From NCBI GenBank assembly GCA_012064415.1, contig SSNU01000005.1:1-30540 (forward strand): DNA of 30,540 nt, read 5' to 3'. The notes beneath the pieces are model-generated. The model searched no databases, had not been told where the DNA came from, and saw nothing but the letters and a program-made list of their open reading frames with translations. Each line of letters starts with the position of its first letter. The stretch's first letter is position 1. This DNA comes from Gyrodactylus bullatarudis. Its lineage: Eukaryota > Platyhelminthes > Monogenea > Gyrodactylidea > Gyrodactylidae. A program made the position numbers and the translations under genes. Shown here one piece after another: positions 19,857-29,507 of this stretch.

Positions 19857-20198
19857 CTAAACTCTATCGTATTCTTGCTTATATAATATTTCGATTTGTT
19901 TTTGTGTTTCCATTATTAGTTCAGAAGATCTTGTAAGTGATAGGCATTTCTTGAGTTTACTTATTAATGTAACGTTGGTTCTATAGACTAGCTGATCGAA
20001 ATTCTTTTTCTCTTTAGTTGTTGTAGCTAGCGAGTAGATGTAAGAATAATGTTGTAGAAAGTTATCGGCAGTTAAGAGGTTATCATTTACATTTGTTACG
20101 GCTTTAATAGTATTAAAATCAGTGAATTCAAAATATTTATCTATATCGGTTACATCGTATAAGATTTCAATGTTCGGAAAAGTTATCATGGCATACAC
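19857..20198 (-). pseudogene. LINE ORF2 linker between endonuclease and RT
   Basis: An open minus-strand frame of 113 residues lies between the endonuclease and RT pieces. It has no strong motifs, but its position and its Lys-rich, helical look (K-K-C-L-S-L-T-R-S-S...) fit the region before the RT fingers. Confidence 0.4.
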
Positions 20199-20320
20199 TC
20201 CATAATGGTCTTTAGTTGGAAATATTTTTTGAACATCAAAGTTTATTAAATGCAGTTAAAATGCAATCAAGGATATTGTTTAGTCTGGTTGGAGTATATA
20301 TTGTTTGATGTAATCCTAAG

Positions 20321-20770
20321 CTATAAAGGATCTTCGAGAATTATGATATCACTGCCTGTATTTACTAAATCATTTACAGAGTTTATTGAGGAGGAATCAT
20401 CACTAATCGTATTATTAGGTTTTCTATAAATTAGAATAATTTTTAAAATTTTTTGCTCATTTAGTTTAATAGCACAATTTAGAAGTTCATTCTTATTAAT
20501 AGAGAAACAGGTTGATGACACAATATCAAATGATTTCCTTATAAAAATTATAACTCCTCCATGTTTATCACCAACTCTGTCAGATCTTATAAAAACATAA
20601 CCATCAAAGTAGAGACTATTATCGGAGTGAGAGTCGTGCAGCCATGTCTCAGTAAAACAGTATAAATCATATTGAGTGTTTGATATAAAGGCTTTTAGAA
20701 GAAAATAGACAGAAAATAAGGATCTTATATTTTGTAGAAAAAGAGAAATAGTAGTATTTTTAGATAACAA
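20321..20770 (-). pseudogene. LINE AP-type endonuclease domain
   Basis: The minus-strand frame has L-F-L-Q-N-I-R-S (metal/DNA-binding Asn), FTETWLHD (catalytic Glu motif), GYVFIRSDR, then G-G-V-I-I-F-I-R-K-S, all in the order of apurinic-endonuclease domains of CR1/jockey elements. The later G-D-F-N and S-D-H motifs are absent because the frame breaks after I-I-I-L-E-D-P. The domain nicks target DNA in intact elements; this copy cannot. Confidence 0.75.
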
Positions 20771-20966
20771 GAAAGAAGGAGTATTATTTATAGTTCCAGT
20801 TCTAGTTGCTTGTACTCGCAGTGATATCTGGGGCTGGGTTTTGACTAGAAGAAATGACAGAGTTTCTTGATCGAGGTAGAAAATTATTATTATGACTTAT
20901 TGTCTGAGATTCAGCATTATGAGGTGGATATAAATTGAAATCTTTATTTTGATTTAAACTATTATT

Positions 20967-21809
20967 TTAAGCAATATATTCAGAGGTAGCTATTGTTTGC
21001 TTGAGGATAGCTTTATCTCTTGAGGTTCTTATTTTGAGCTTTTGGAATGAGTTTTTGTTTTGAATAAGAAAGTTTCTATGAATTTTAGATTTAGTAAGTA
21101 TTTTTATTGGTCTGCATTTACCTGGAATTTGTTTGCCAATTCGAGTTATTTTTATGATATTCTCAATTTTATTTTCAAGTTTATCTAAGTAACCATGAAC
21201 ATTAGGAATATCATTTTCGGTTTCAGGCAGGTTATAGATAATGAGGTTTTTTTTTGATTTTTCAGTCCGCTGATTAATCTCATTGACCATAGAATATATT
21301 TTTTGATCAACTATTTTAAGATCATTTAGCGAATATTTGGAGATCTCTTGTTTATTAGCAAAGGGAAAACTATAAAAGGACTCACAAATATTCATTCGTT
21401 GCTTGAGTTGGTTTATTTCTGTTTTCATTGAACTGTTTTGCGAGCATTGATCTGTTTGAGGATGTTCACTTCGTAAGTGAGATCTTCCAATAGTTCGAGT
21501 AATCCTTCAACAGTAATGTTTTTTGGATATGGATTGTCAGAGATGGATCCATCAGTAGAAATGCGATGTCTTTTTTCAGGCAAACAAGTAGTTATTTTTG
21601 GCTTTGAAGACATTGGGTTTCGATGAAAATTTAAACTTAATTGATTGATCCATATCAGCATCTATATTCGAAATATCAGAGGGATATTCTGTGTAATCCT
21701 CTTCTTCACTTTCAGAAAAACCGCTTCCTAAATTCTCATGACCGAGAGTTTCAATATCAGAGTACACGTCTTCTTCGTAGCTCATGTTATGAAAAAAAAG
21801 GAAAATCAT
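20967..21809 (-). pseudogene. LINE ORF1 (nucleic-acid-binding protein), frameshifted
   Basis: From MSYEEDVYSDIET there is an acidic N-terminus with a run of Glu. A frame change follows into a segment with a Leu-rich helix (VEGLLELLEDLTYEVNILKQ), then the frame at 21428-20967 with EKSKKNLIIYNLPETE. That is the typical K-N-L-I-I-x-N-L-P-E RNA-recognition start of LINE ORF1 proteins, followed by I-T-R-I-G-K and C-R-P-I-K-I. No zinc knuckle is seen. Two frame changes break it. Confidence 0.6.
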
Positions 21810-22402
21810 ATGGAATACAATTTGTTCAATGTGTCATGACAGACTAGAATTTTTGCCGAATGTTTGTCTAGGAAAAAATAAAAATAACCATGTTTTTGAT
21901 TATTAGTTTAACTAGGATTAGGTTTTTTTGGTTGAGATATCACTCTCCTATTCAAAGTTATTACAAATCAAAGTATGGCCGAGGGTTAGACCGTCAAGCC
22001 CATTGCAAAACTAGACTCTGATCTTTTCGTTATGAAAATTGAAGATCTTGGTTAACTGTATGACCATTGAACTCATTTAAACGAGCTCTTGAAAACTCTC
22101 TTAGATATTTTACCAAACTAATTACAAGATTTATTTACAAGCTCTGAACTCAGAATTATTTATTTTAATTTGACTATCATTAAGTGATAATTTTTTGATG
22201 AAAATACTAGATAATTATAGATTTATACAATCAATATAAAGCCTTAAAATTTCAGTTGTGAAATCTTTATAATAGCTTGGTAAATTCTAATTATATTTAA
22301 CTTAATGTAAAAATACCCCAGGTGGGTACTCTAGGGTTAAAATGAACATTTTTGTATCAAGCATTTTAGTTACTTGATTAGTTTTTTTTAAATTCATTCT
22401 TG
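21810..22402. other. Non-coding stretch after the LINE 5' end
   Basis: No gene is found. A tRNA-like A-box string (TATGGCCGAGGGTTAGACCG near 21975) is present, but no B box follows. The rest is AT-rich without clear repeats. Confidence 0.35.
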
Positions 22403-22619
22403 TGACTAGGGATGAGTGCTATCATCTTTTATTATCTCAAATTCGATGTGGAGATTCTCTACTGGAGAAGTCACTCATCATCTATGCCTGGAATAAATGT
22501 TGGGATTTTTTCTTTACTAGCTTTTAAATTAGATACAAGCTGAGTCTCTGAGGCAAGATGTGTGACTTTTCCGCGTCAAATTAGAGATAATAAAAGACGA
22601 TAGTACCTATCCCTAGTCA
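22403..22619. repeat. MITE, ~40-bp terminal inverted repeats
   Basis: The left end TGACTAGGGATGAGTGCTAT...CTTTTATTATCTCAAATT mirrors the right end with a few mismatches (ATCCCTAGTCA at 22609-22619). The total is about 217 bp, non-coding. No clear target duplication is visible. Confidence 0.7.
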
Positions 22620-23241
22620 TCAAAATAAAATTAATAATGTATATGTTACCGTTAATCTTGTTACTCTTGATAGTCTTACACTTTTTTTATTTTATTATAT
22701 TAAGTTATTTCACGAAAAGAATTATATCATATGATAGAGAAAAATGATTTCTTTATATCTATTGAAATCAAATATAAGAAAAACTCATTTCTTGAGCGTT
22801 CTTAAGGCTTATTGTAGAGCAGGATAAAAAATAACATCCAAGCTTCCCCATGAGCAATCCTCGATTCAGATTGGTCCTTATGGGGAACCGATAATATTCG
22901 AATGAAATTTGCCCCATATAAACGGGTAAGAGTTGGATTTTTATTTATCTCTTCTCACTTCAAAGGACTTTCGCCTGTAATTAGAGAACACGTTGCATTT
23001 GATAGAAAAGATTTTCTCGTTACCGGAGGTCGTATACGACCTCACTTACATTTTATTAATTATAATCAGTTAGAATGGAATAGATAAATCATGCTATAAC
23101 TAAGCTTCATTATCTATCTAAAGAATTTTTTGAATTGTAATATCAAATTACTAATTAGCACTTATTTTATGAATTTTATTTTGATCCAAAGACATCAATA
23201 TTTTAGCTTAGTAGTGTCATAATCATCCCAGATACTCATAA
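22620..23241. other. Stretch without a supported gene
   Basis: A plus-strand frame at 22902-23087 is open for 61 codons, and a donor-like GGGTAAGA sits at about 22925, but no motif is recognised. A perfect palindrome GAGGTCGTATACGACCTC occurs near 23026-23043. Its function is unknown. Confidence 0.3.
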
Positions 23242-23595
23242 AATTCTTGAGTAAATTCCAAAATTAGCGCATAATTTTATTTTTTTCCAAAATTAGCGCA
23301 CTTTAAAGGTGTTATTCCAAAATTAGCGCATATTTTTTGATTTTTTTCCAAAATTAGCGCATATTTTTAAAATTTATTTCAAAGTTAATTGATTGCAAAA
23401 TTAAGATTATTCATAATAAAAAGGTTATTTACCCCTTAATTATTAATTGTATTTGTCTAATTAGTATTTTTATTATCAAAATGTAGTTGCTATAGTTGTC
23501 AGATTTATTTAGTTTATTTTAATTAAGGAATACACTGATAAATCTATTTAGGTTCTGAATAGAATTGTACAGTGTACAGCTTGATAAATGTATTT

Positions 23596-23610
23596 CGGTC
23601 CAATCAGTAA
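23596..23610 (+). promoter_or_regulatory. CCAAT-box-like site upstream of the Cys/His-rich exon
   Basis: GGTCCAATCAG lies about 60 bp upstream of the ATG at 23661. The same arrangement occurs before the ATGs at 26646 and 29508. Confidence 0.35.
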
Positions 23611-23660
23611 TCGTTATTTTCAAGTATGATTGAGCTTCACTTTGTACCATTCATTAACAA

Positions 23661-23896
23661 ATGGAACATTTTAAGGAGACTTACGAAAGTTTATCTCCTC
23701 TCAAAAGAGATGTTGTGAATTACTCGAGGGACTCATTGCGTCAATCCTTTGTTAAAAGAAATAGCAATAAGTGTTACGAACATTTTTGTAGAGAGTTAAC
23801 GGATGCAAAAAATTGCGAATATTGCATTCGATATACTAGAAATGTGCATGGTATATACAAAAAGAAGGTTTTAAAGCCACATTCATGTAATAAAGT
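23661..23896 (+). CDS. Cys/His-rich first exon of an unknown transposon protein
   Basis: ATG at 23661 opens MEHFKETYESLSPLKRDVV and reaches a Cys/His cluster: N-K-C-Y-E-H-F-C-R-E-L, then NCEYCIRYTRNVHGIYKK, then K-P-H-S-C-N-K. A GTAAGA donor sits immediately after the H-S-C-N-K codons (around 23897). Beyond it the frame soon stops, so a first exon ending there is the natural reading. The spacing C-x3-H-x2-C-x10-C-x2-C suggests a zinc-binding DNA-recognition domain, but I cannot name the family. Its location inside TIRs suggests a transposase N-terminus whose later exons have been deleted. Confidence 0.45.
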
Positions 23897-24153
23897 AAGA
23901 TTAATACTTATTAATTTATTATACTTATTTTGAATCAAATAAAGCATTATAATTTTCTTAAGTGTATTCCTCAATTAAAATAAACTAAATAAATCTTAAT
24001 TTTGCAATCATTTGAATTTGAAATAAATTTTAAAAAATATGCGCTAACTTTGGAATAACACCTTTTAAATACGCTAGTTTTGGAAATATATGCGCTAATT
24101 TTGGAAAAAAATCAAAAAATATGCGCTAATTTTGGAATTTACTCAAAATTCTT

Positions 24154-24720
24154 TTGGGCATTTTTGCTCTAAAACACGACGGGGTCATTAAAAAATTCAT
24201 AAAAAAGGTAAAAGGGTTAATAAAACAGATTCTGGTGTAAAATTTAGCGCTGATCCCGAATCTGTGCTCAGATCTGAAATCGCTAAAATTTCTGAAATAA
24301 TGGAAAAAAACACAATTTCCCAAAAATTCAAAATTTCCCAAATTTTAAAAATAAATAAATAAATTCTAAAACCGTTAACGTAATCCTGTTATTTTTTCGC
24401 AATTCGATAAAAAATTAAATTCTGCGTCGATTGATATAGTTTACAGGGGTGGAGTTTTTTCAGGTTTCAGAAATTAACGCCAAATAAAGGTATTGTTCGA
24501 AATTTTGGGTTTTTGTTAGATTTCCACCATGTTTTAGAGGATAGATAGACTTTCCAAAGAGAGGCTAGCTAGAACAAAATTTTTTGAGCTTTCCGAATTT
24601 GCCATTGGTTTTTGGCCATCCAATTTAGAAGAGGTGTAAAAATTGAATTTTTGAAATCTTTTTTTATACATAGTTTTTCATATTTAATCAGAAAAAATTA
24701 TCCTAATATAGAATTGACTA
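24154..24720. other. Upstream region of the dispersed ORF pseudogene
   Basis: No gene is found. It holds tandem imperfect AAATTTCCC/AAAATTTC strings (24310-24345) and an AAATAAATAAAT run. It may belong to the insertion that carries the ORF at 24721. Confidence 0.3.
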
Positions 24721-25549
24721 TGACTGTAAAAATTGAGTTTGATCAAGATTTTCTGGAAAATCTTGTGAGAAAATTGCATTTATCCAAGAAGGAAGCTGTA
24801 CTTCTAGGAAGAGACCTTTTATCGAAACAAATGGATGATGGTAATAATGTGAAATATTCGCAATACAAGTATCGAGATGAACCATTCCGAGAGTTTTTCA
24901 ATCAAGAAGATGGTCTATCTTACTGCAATGATATACAAGGTCTATTCAGAGCTTTAAATTTTCCTTTTAATTCAAGAGAAATGCGACTTTTTATTGATTC
25001 CTCCAAAAATAGTTTGAAAGCAGTGCTCATAAGTAACACTGGAAATTTTAAGTCTGTTCCTTTCGCATATTCCAGAACAACGAATCGTGCCAACTTATTC
25101 TGAGAAAAACCTTTTTAACTTCGAAATTGTGGCAGATTTCCAAATAATCGCTTTATTGTCTGGTCTTCTACTAGGAAATACAAAATTCCCTTGCTTTCGT
25201 TGCCTCTGGGATTCAAGAAACATATTGAATCACTACACTGAAAATTTACCCTATGAAAGAACAATGGAACTTGAAAATAATAGACTAAACCCTCCTCTAG
25301 TACCTCCGAATTAGATAATTTTGCCGCCTTTACATTTAAAACTTGGAATTTATCAGAGAACTTGTAAATATTAACTCGTTTTCGTTGAATCATATAAAAG
25401 AAAAAATTACACAGCTCAGTAGTCAAAAAATTGAAAATGGGGTCTTCACAGATCCGCAGATAAGAAAGAATGATTCAGATATCGACAGTGGCTTGTGGGA
25501 CCTTTTATTCGAAGAATACCCAAAATCTCATGATGAGAGTGATAGATAA
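24721..25549 (+). pseudogene. Dispersed ORF of a transposon-like unknown family (frameshifted)
   Basis: ATG at 24720-24722 starts MTVKIEFDQDFLENL, then L-H-L-S-K-K-E-A-V-L-L-G, D-G-L-S-Y-C-N-D-I-Q-G-L, and MRLFIDSSKNSLKAVL. A frame change near 25100 leads into IVADFQIIALLSGLLLGNTK, CFRCLWDSRN, and NPPLVPPN, where a TAG at 25312 interrupts. It continues ILPPLHLKLG, and after another shift QKIENGVFTDPQIRK. I recall this order (F-I-D-S-S-K, L-L-G, C-x-x-C-x-W-D-S-R, P-P-L-H-x-K-L-G, G-x-F-x-x-P-x-I-R) from a widespread uncharacterised arthropod ORF family, probably transposon-borne; its function is not known to me. This copy is dead. Confidence 0.6.
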
Positions 25550-26584
25550 CAACAGAAGTATATAAACAGAGTCCTAACAAAAGAGTTTTCTTCAAAATTA
25601 ATGAGATTTTCCAAAACAGTCGTTCTATCACTGAAGCGAAAGCAAATCTCAACAAACTTTTTGAAGATTAGAAAAATTTCTATCTTATACTATCAATAAA
25701 TAATATTATAATTATAATCTTTAATTTACTTGTATTAGAATTCAATTACCAAACAATTATTTACAATTATTACGAATTAGTTATTAAAAGAGCTAATATT
25801 ATTCCTATTGGTCTTGAGCTATCGTCAACTTTATTTACATAAGAAATGGTTTAGTAAAACAAGAACTAAAATGATACAGGTAAAAGCTCCGATTCGTTGA
25901 TGCTATGAATTATTTTTTGAATCGCATTTTGTTATATACCTTTTTGGAACCTCTGTTGAAGATAATCTTGTATTCTGATTGGTCTAATATGTATGATATA
26001 TGAGTATGTATTCCTAGGTTTATTGTATCCTGAAATAATGTACATGAAATAATGAAGTAATGATTTAGTAGAAAATACAATACATTATTAATGTTAGATT
26101 CATCTACTTGTGACACCTGAAAAGGAATAGAAAAACACGATTAAATTGTAAAATGCATTAAAATGCCTGCAAGTCACCTTTAACCTCCCCCATGACCAGA
26201 GTCATGTAATTCAGAAGTCTTGTTTTTATCATCCCTTGAAATTCATCTCTTGTTAAATAAACACAAATTAAGGGGGCCTATTTTTTATAGTAAATAATAT
26301 CTGTTTTCAGTGGACCAAAGGGGGCCGCAATAACAATATACTTGAGAAAAGAAAATGCTTTTTTATCAGAACATTGTTTTTTCAAGATCTTTTTTCAAGC
26401 TAACTCCATGAGGGGGTTTGATAGATAAGCAGAAATTTCTACTAAAATGTAAATATTTTTAGGATGGGGAGGGAACAAGAAATGACACTAATGGGAATGT
26501 TATTCACAACTCAATAAACATGTAAATGATCAATATATTGTACATTATCTAAAAATATTTCTATTGACATAGTACGACTCTTAT
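25550..26584. other. Non-coding stretch
   Basis: No gene is supported; a short minus-strand frame (25910-26116) shows no motif. A small palindromic string CATGACCAGAGTCATG occurs near 26191. The G-rich patches GGGGGCC (26273, 26320) have no clear role. Confidence 0.35.
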
Positions 26585-26594
26585 GGTCCAATCA
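26585..26594 (+). promoter_or_regulatory. CCAAT-box-like site upstream of the pogo-like transposase
   Basis: GGTCCAATCA lies about 60 bp upstream of the transposase ATG (26646). It is nearly identical to the site at 23596-23607. Confidence 0.35.
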
Positions 26595-26645
26595 AATTAC
26601 TCGAACCGCTAATAAGTATCCTAACTCTTGATTCATTTTTCAATC

Positions 26646-27622
26646 ATGAAATATACGAATGAACAAAAGCTAGCTATTGTTGAAGAGTTTGAAAACTCGA
26701 TACATGGGGCAAAGTAATTTAGTACTCGATATAAAGTTACGATTTCAACAATAAAAAATTGGGTTCGTAACAAAAGTTCGTTGCATGTGAACCACAACTA
26801 TGACTACAGTGCAAGATACGAAAGGTTACGAGAGAGAATTGCCGATCAAATAAACAGATTGAAGGAAGATATGCAAATAATAACTGATGAAAAAATATAA
26901 TTCTGATAATACTTAATTTCTTAAAGGTTTATAACGAAATAAAAACAAAAGAAATATCAGCTCTTGTAAAAAGTTCTGTTAACTCATTCAAAACCATAAA
27001 ACCTAAAGAAATTCAAAACTTCCTTCAAGGAGAGCATCGGACTACCTCAAACTATCGAGGTGTATTTTCCAAGCTTTTGAAGAGTGTCCAAAAAAATTGA
27101 TCGACAACATAGAATTGGAAGAAATAAGTAATAGAGTTGCAACGACAATAGGAAATAATTTTAAATCCTCAAAGTCTTCTTATGAAACATTTAAAGACAG
27201 ACACAAACTTGTCTTACGAAAAGTAATTTATTAAATATTTAATTTAATTAATTTAAATATAAATTCATCTTCAAGGTATGTGGCGAAAAACTTAACGCTC
27301 CTGAGGAAGAAATTGAACTATTTCTCCTACAACTTCCGGAGATAACTCGGGGATACAGTCCTAGCCAATTATGGAATATTGATGAACCAGGCTGGACGCT
27401 TTTCAGTTACTCATCAAAATTCATTGCAAGAAAAGGTAAACACAAATTTTATTCAATTAATACCACTGTCTAATTAGAATTACAATTCAAGGTATTAAGA
27501 CTTTATCTGGAGCCAAGAGGTCGAAAATACGATTAACGATCATTTTTACCTGTAATGCTGTTGGTGATAGAAGTAGACTTTGGGTTATTGGGAAATCTGT
27601 AGTAAATCAACGCAATAATTAA
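26646..27622 (+). pseudogene. pogo/Tigger-like transposase with introns (HTH plus DDE start)
   Basis: ATG at 26646 opens MKYTNEQKLAIVEEFE...YKVTISTIKNWVR, a helix-turn-helix, with a TAA at 26715 interrupting it. A second segment resumes at 26927 after a lost splice donor, and a frame change near 27030-27080 leads to AFEECPKKLIDNIELEEI. Then come F-K-D-R-H-K-L-V-L-R-K, a 53-nt intron (27223-27275), VCGEKLN, GYSPSQLWNIDEPGW (first catalytic Asp, N-x-D-E), a 56-nt intron (27436-27491), then S-G-A-K-R-S-K-I-R-L-T and V-I-G-K-S. This is the DDE_1 order. It stops at 27620-27622, before the second Asp. The TAA and the truncation make it non-functional. Confidence 0.65.
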
Positions 27623-27739
27623 TAACTAATAAAAGCATTATTTATGCCTTGTGACAACGAGAAATTCACAAAAATTAGTTTTAAATTGACTGAGTTGAAA
27701 TATTAAAAATAAATTTGTAGTGACTATTTAACTACTACA

Positions 27740-27908
27740 AAGTAGTTACATCTCATTTTCGAATTTTTCGAAGAAATACGCTAAGTTTTCCACAATCACT
27801 GCCACTTTAAATTTAAATAATTATGAAAAAGCAACAGGATTTTCGAGAATGACTAGACGTCTTGAACGACTTGAGGACCCAGGAAAATTTAAAATCATAG
27901 AAAAATAA
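27740..27908 (+). pseudogene. Possible downstream remnant of the pogo-like ORF
   Basis: A plus-strand frame of about 55 codons without an obvious start reads NYEKATGFSRMTRRLERLED and ends TAA at 27906-27908. It is charged and helical and lies just after the truncated transposase in the same orientation, but I see no diagnostic motif. Confidence 0.25.
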
Positions 27909-28856
27909 TTTTCCAAATCTATCCCTAATAATCATCAATAGTGCAACTTCATGAATCTAATCTGTAGACGTAAATATGATTGGTTTCGTAGATATTATTT
28001 CGGATTCAAATTGAGGTTGTATACGTCCGATCGGTACTCAAATCAAGTCTACTTTTAAGCGACATATATTTTTTAAATTACCTTGCTAATGCTGTCTTAA
28101 GCATTGGTATAAGAGACACTTAATCATTCGAAAATTGAATTGGATTTTTCTGTTCATATGAACTAAACTGAATCATATTATATTTTTTGATAAATTTTTA
28201 ATCAGTATCCTATAGTCTTTGTTAGCAGCGGGACCGCCAGATCAAATCGACTTAAAATTTAAGGAAAGGAATTACAAACTGAAAAAGAACTCAAACAAAA
28301 AAGGTAGATTCTCCTATGATCTTCTATATTTATTCTCAGAAAACTATTTATTTTATGCTGGTTTGATAATCGAGCTGTTACTATTTCATCAAGATTTAAG
28401 TGAACCAATAGCCGTCAAGATAAAATGAAGTTCAAAAAAGTCTAAGATACCGAAGTTCTTTCTACAGTGGAATGGGTGATCTTTTTATATAATCATATCA
28501 AGAAATTGGTATTTGAGTATTTTCAAATGGATTTTAAACTCAGCATTGATAAAATTTTTGCTTGTCTATAAAAAAATAGTGACCAACATAAACCGATGGA
28601 TCTTCTGGCATATCAAATGAATCTATGGAGGATGTCAAACTCGAATCTAGGAAAAGAAGGTTGGATAAAGATCCTGAGAATAATTTAAGACCTCCGCATA
28701 AATCCTATAAAGGAAAGGCTGAAGAAGTGCATTAAAATGGAAGTATTGAACCTAATTTGAACCTTCCTATGAAAGCTAATTTTATGAAAGCTAAAATTAT
28801 GATATCCTTCTATTTTGGCCATAGGAGCGTGAGGGTTAACTAAAACTAGACCTGTC
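27909..28856. other. Stretch without a recognised gene
   Basis: The frame at 28219-28428 (L-A-A-G-P-P-D-Q-I-D-L-K-F-K...) and a short frame around 28620-28735 (M-E-D-V-K-L-E-S-R-K-R-R-L-D) look protein-like and charged, but match nothing known to me and are broken. They may be pieces of one decayed insertion. Confidence 0.3.
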
Positions 28857-28978
28857 CATCTGTACTCGATACGATATGGTGTCAATAATATCGAACGATA
28901 TCGAGTGTCAATATGTACTCGATATATTTATGTGTATGATATCGACATATCTCGATAATATATCGAAAGGTATCGAGA
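28857..28978. repeat. TATCGA-rich degenerate tandem repeat
   Basis: Two related units start TGTACTCGATA (near 28859 and 28914) and end ATATCGA...TATCGAG. TATCGA/TCGATA occurs many times in about 120 bp, many in palindromic form (TCGATATCGA-like). It may be a satellite fragment or a cluster of protein-binding palindromes. Confidence 0.55.
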
Positions 28979-29101
28979 GAAAAAAGGGGTAGAAAAAATA
29001 AGAAAAATCATGATTTCATTCCTATCAAAATTTTATTGTCGATTAGTCATCCACTGTACTACCTAATACATATGTACCCCCCCCCCATATTTATTGAATG
29101 T

Positions 29102-29356
29102 TATACACTAAACTTCCTAGAAAATGTATTATCCGAAAAATAATCGATCGAAATATTTCTACCTGATTACTCATGATTACGACCATTAATTTTCAGAACC
29201 TCGTGTGTTCTGAAGCGCCAAATAAGGCAGCCTTATTTGGCGCTTCAGAACACACGAGGTTCTGAAAATTAATGGTCGTAATCATGAGTAATCAGGTAGA
29301 AATATTTCGATCGATTATTTTTCGGATAATACATTTTCTAGGAAGTTTAGTGTATA
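29102..29356. repeat. Perfect 255-bp palindrome (127-bp arms, 1-nt centre)
   Basis: Arms 29102-29228 and 29230-29356 are exact reverse complements around A29229 (sum 58458, no mismatch). Outside the arms CATATGTAC (29069-29077) and GTACATATG (29363-29371) continue the symmetry after unmatched bases, and a C9-10 run lies just left. No ORF is seen. It could be a recent inverted duplication, a foldback tip-to-tip insertion, or an assembly or sequencing artefact. Confidence 0.8.
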
Positions 29357-29430
29357 CTCGACGTACATATGACAAGGGGCCTGGGCATCAAAAGTGTCCC
29401 ACCTAATAGCCCCACCATGTAATTTCAACA

Positions 29431-29440
29431 GCCAATCAAA
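29431..29440 (+). promoter_or_regulatory. CCAAT-box-like promoter element
   Basis: GCCAATCAAA lies 76 bp upstream of the ATG at 29508 in a locally less AT-rich patch (29380-29420). Confidence 0.4.
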
Positions 29441-29507
29441 ATAGCACATTCAGATTTCTCTGTTCTATCATGCCGTTTCGAATTTGATTTTTTAATCCAA
29501 ATTAAGC

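Larger units (their letters stand above)
18504..21809 (-). mobile_element. CR1/jockey-type non-LTR retrotransposon (LINE), broken
   Basis: Read on the minus strand it has, in order: ORF1 (21809-20967), AP-type endonuclease (20770-20321), a linker frame (20198-19857), reverse transcriptase pieces (19357-18905) and a C-terminal tail (18893 to about 18504). It ends near a TTATTATTATT-type simple tail. The length of about 3.3 kb is close to a full element, but frameshifts break both ORFs. The exact clade is uncertain. Confidence 0.7.
23242..24153 (+). mobile_element. DNA element with ~200-bp TIRs and 4+4 subterminal GCGCTAATTTTGG motifs
   Basis: The left end (23242-23535, with a ~90-bp insertion at about 23412-23500) and right end (23951-24153) are inverted repeats. 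Each contains four copies of CCAAAATTAGCGCAT or its complement: starts at 23258, 23287, 23317 and 23348 on the left, and at 24039, 24069, 24090 and 24121 on the right. The interior holds one exon-like frame (23661-23896). Clustered subterminal motifs are typical transposase-binding sites. It looks like an internally deleted element that kept its first exon. Confidence 0.7.

Noticed and set aside
21970..22040. tRNA-Ser/Leu-like start, TGGCCGAGGGTTAGACCG
   Set aside because: No B box or T-arm follows and no acceptor pairing is found; at most an A-box-like relic.
22902..23087. 61-codon plus-strand frame M-K-F-A-P-Y-K-R
   Set aside because: No motif; a donor-like GTAAGA lies inside it and the upstream frame is closed, so coding is not supported.
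25115..25426. 103-codon minus-strand frame
   Set aside because: It is antisense to the dispersed ORF family at 24721-25549, whose motifs are clear on the plus strand.
28685..28885. 66-codon minus-strand frame M-T-P-Y-R-I-E-Y
   Set aside because: It runs into the TATCGA repeat and shows no recognisable motif.
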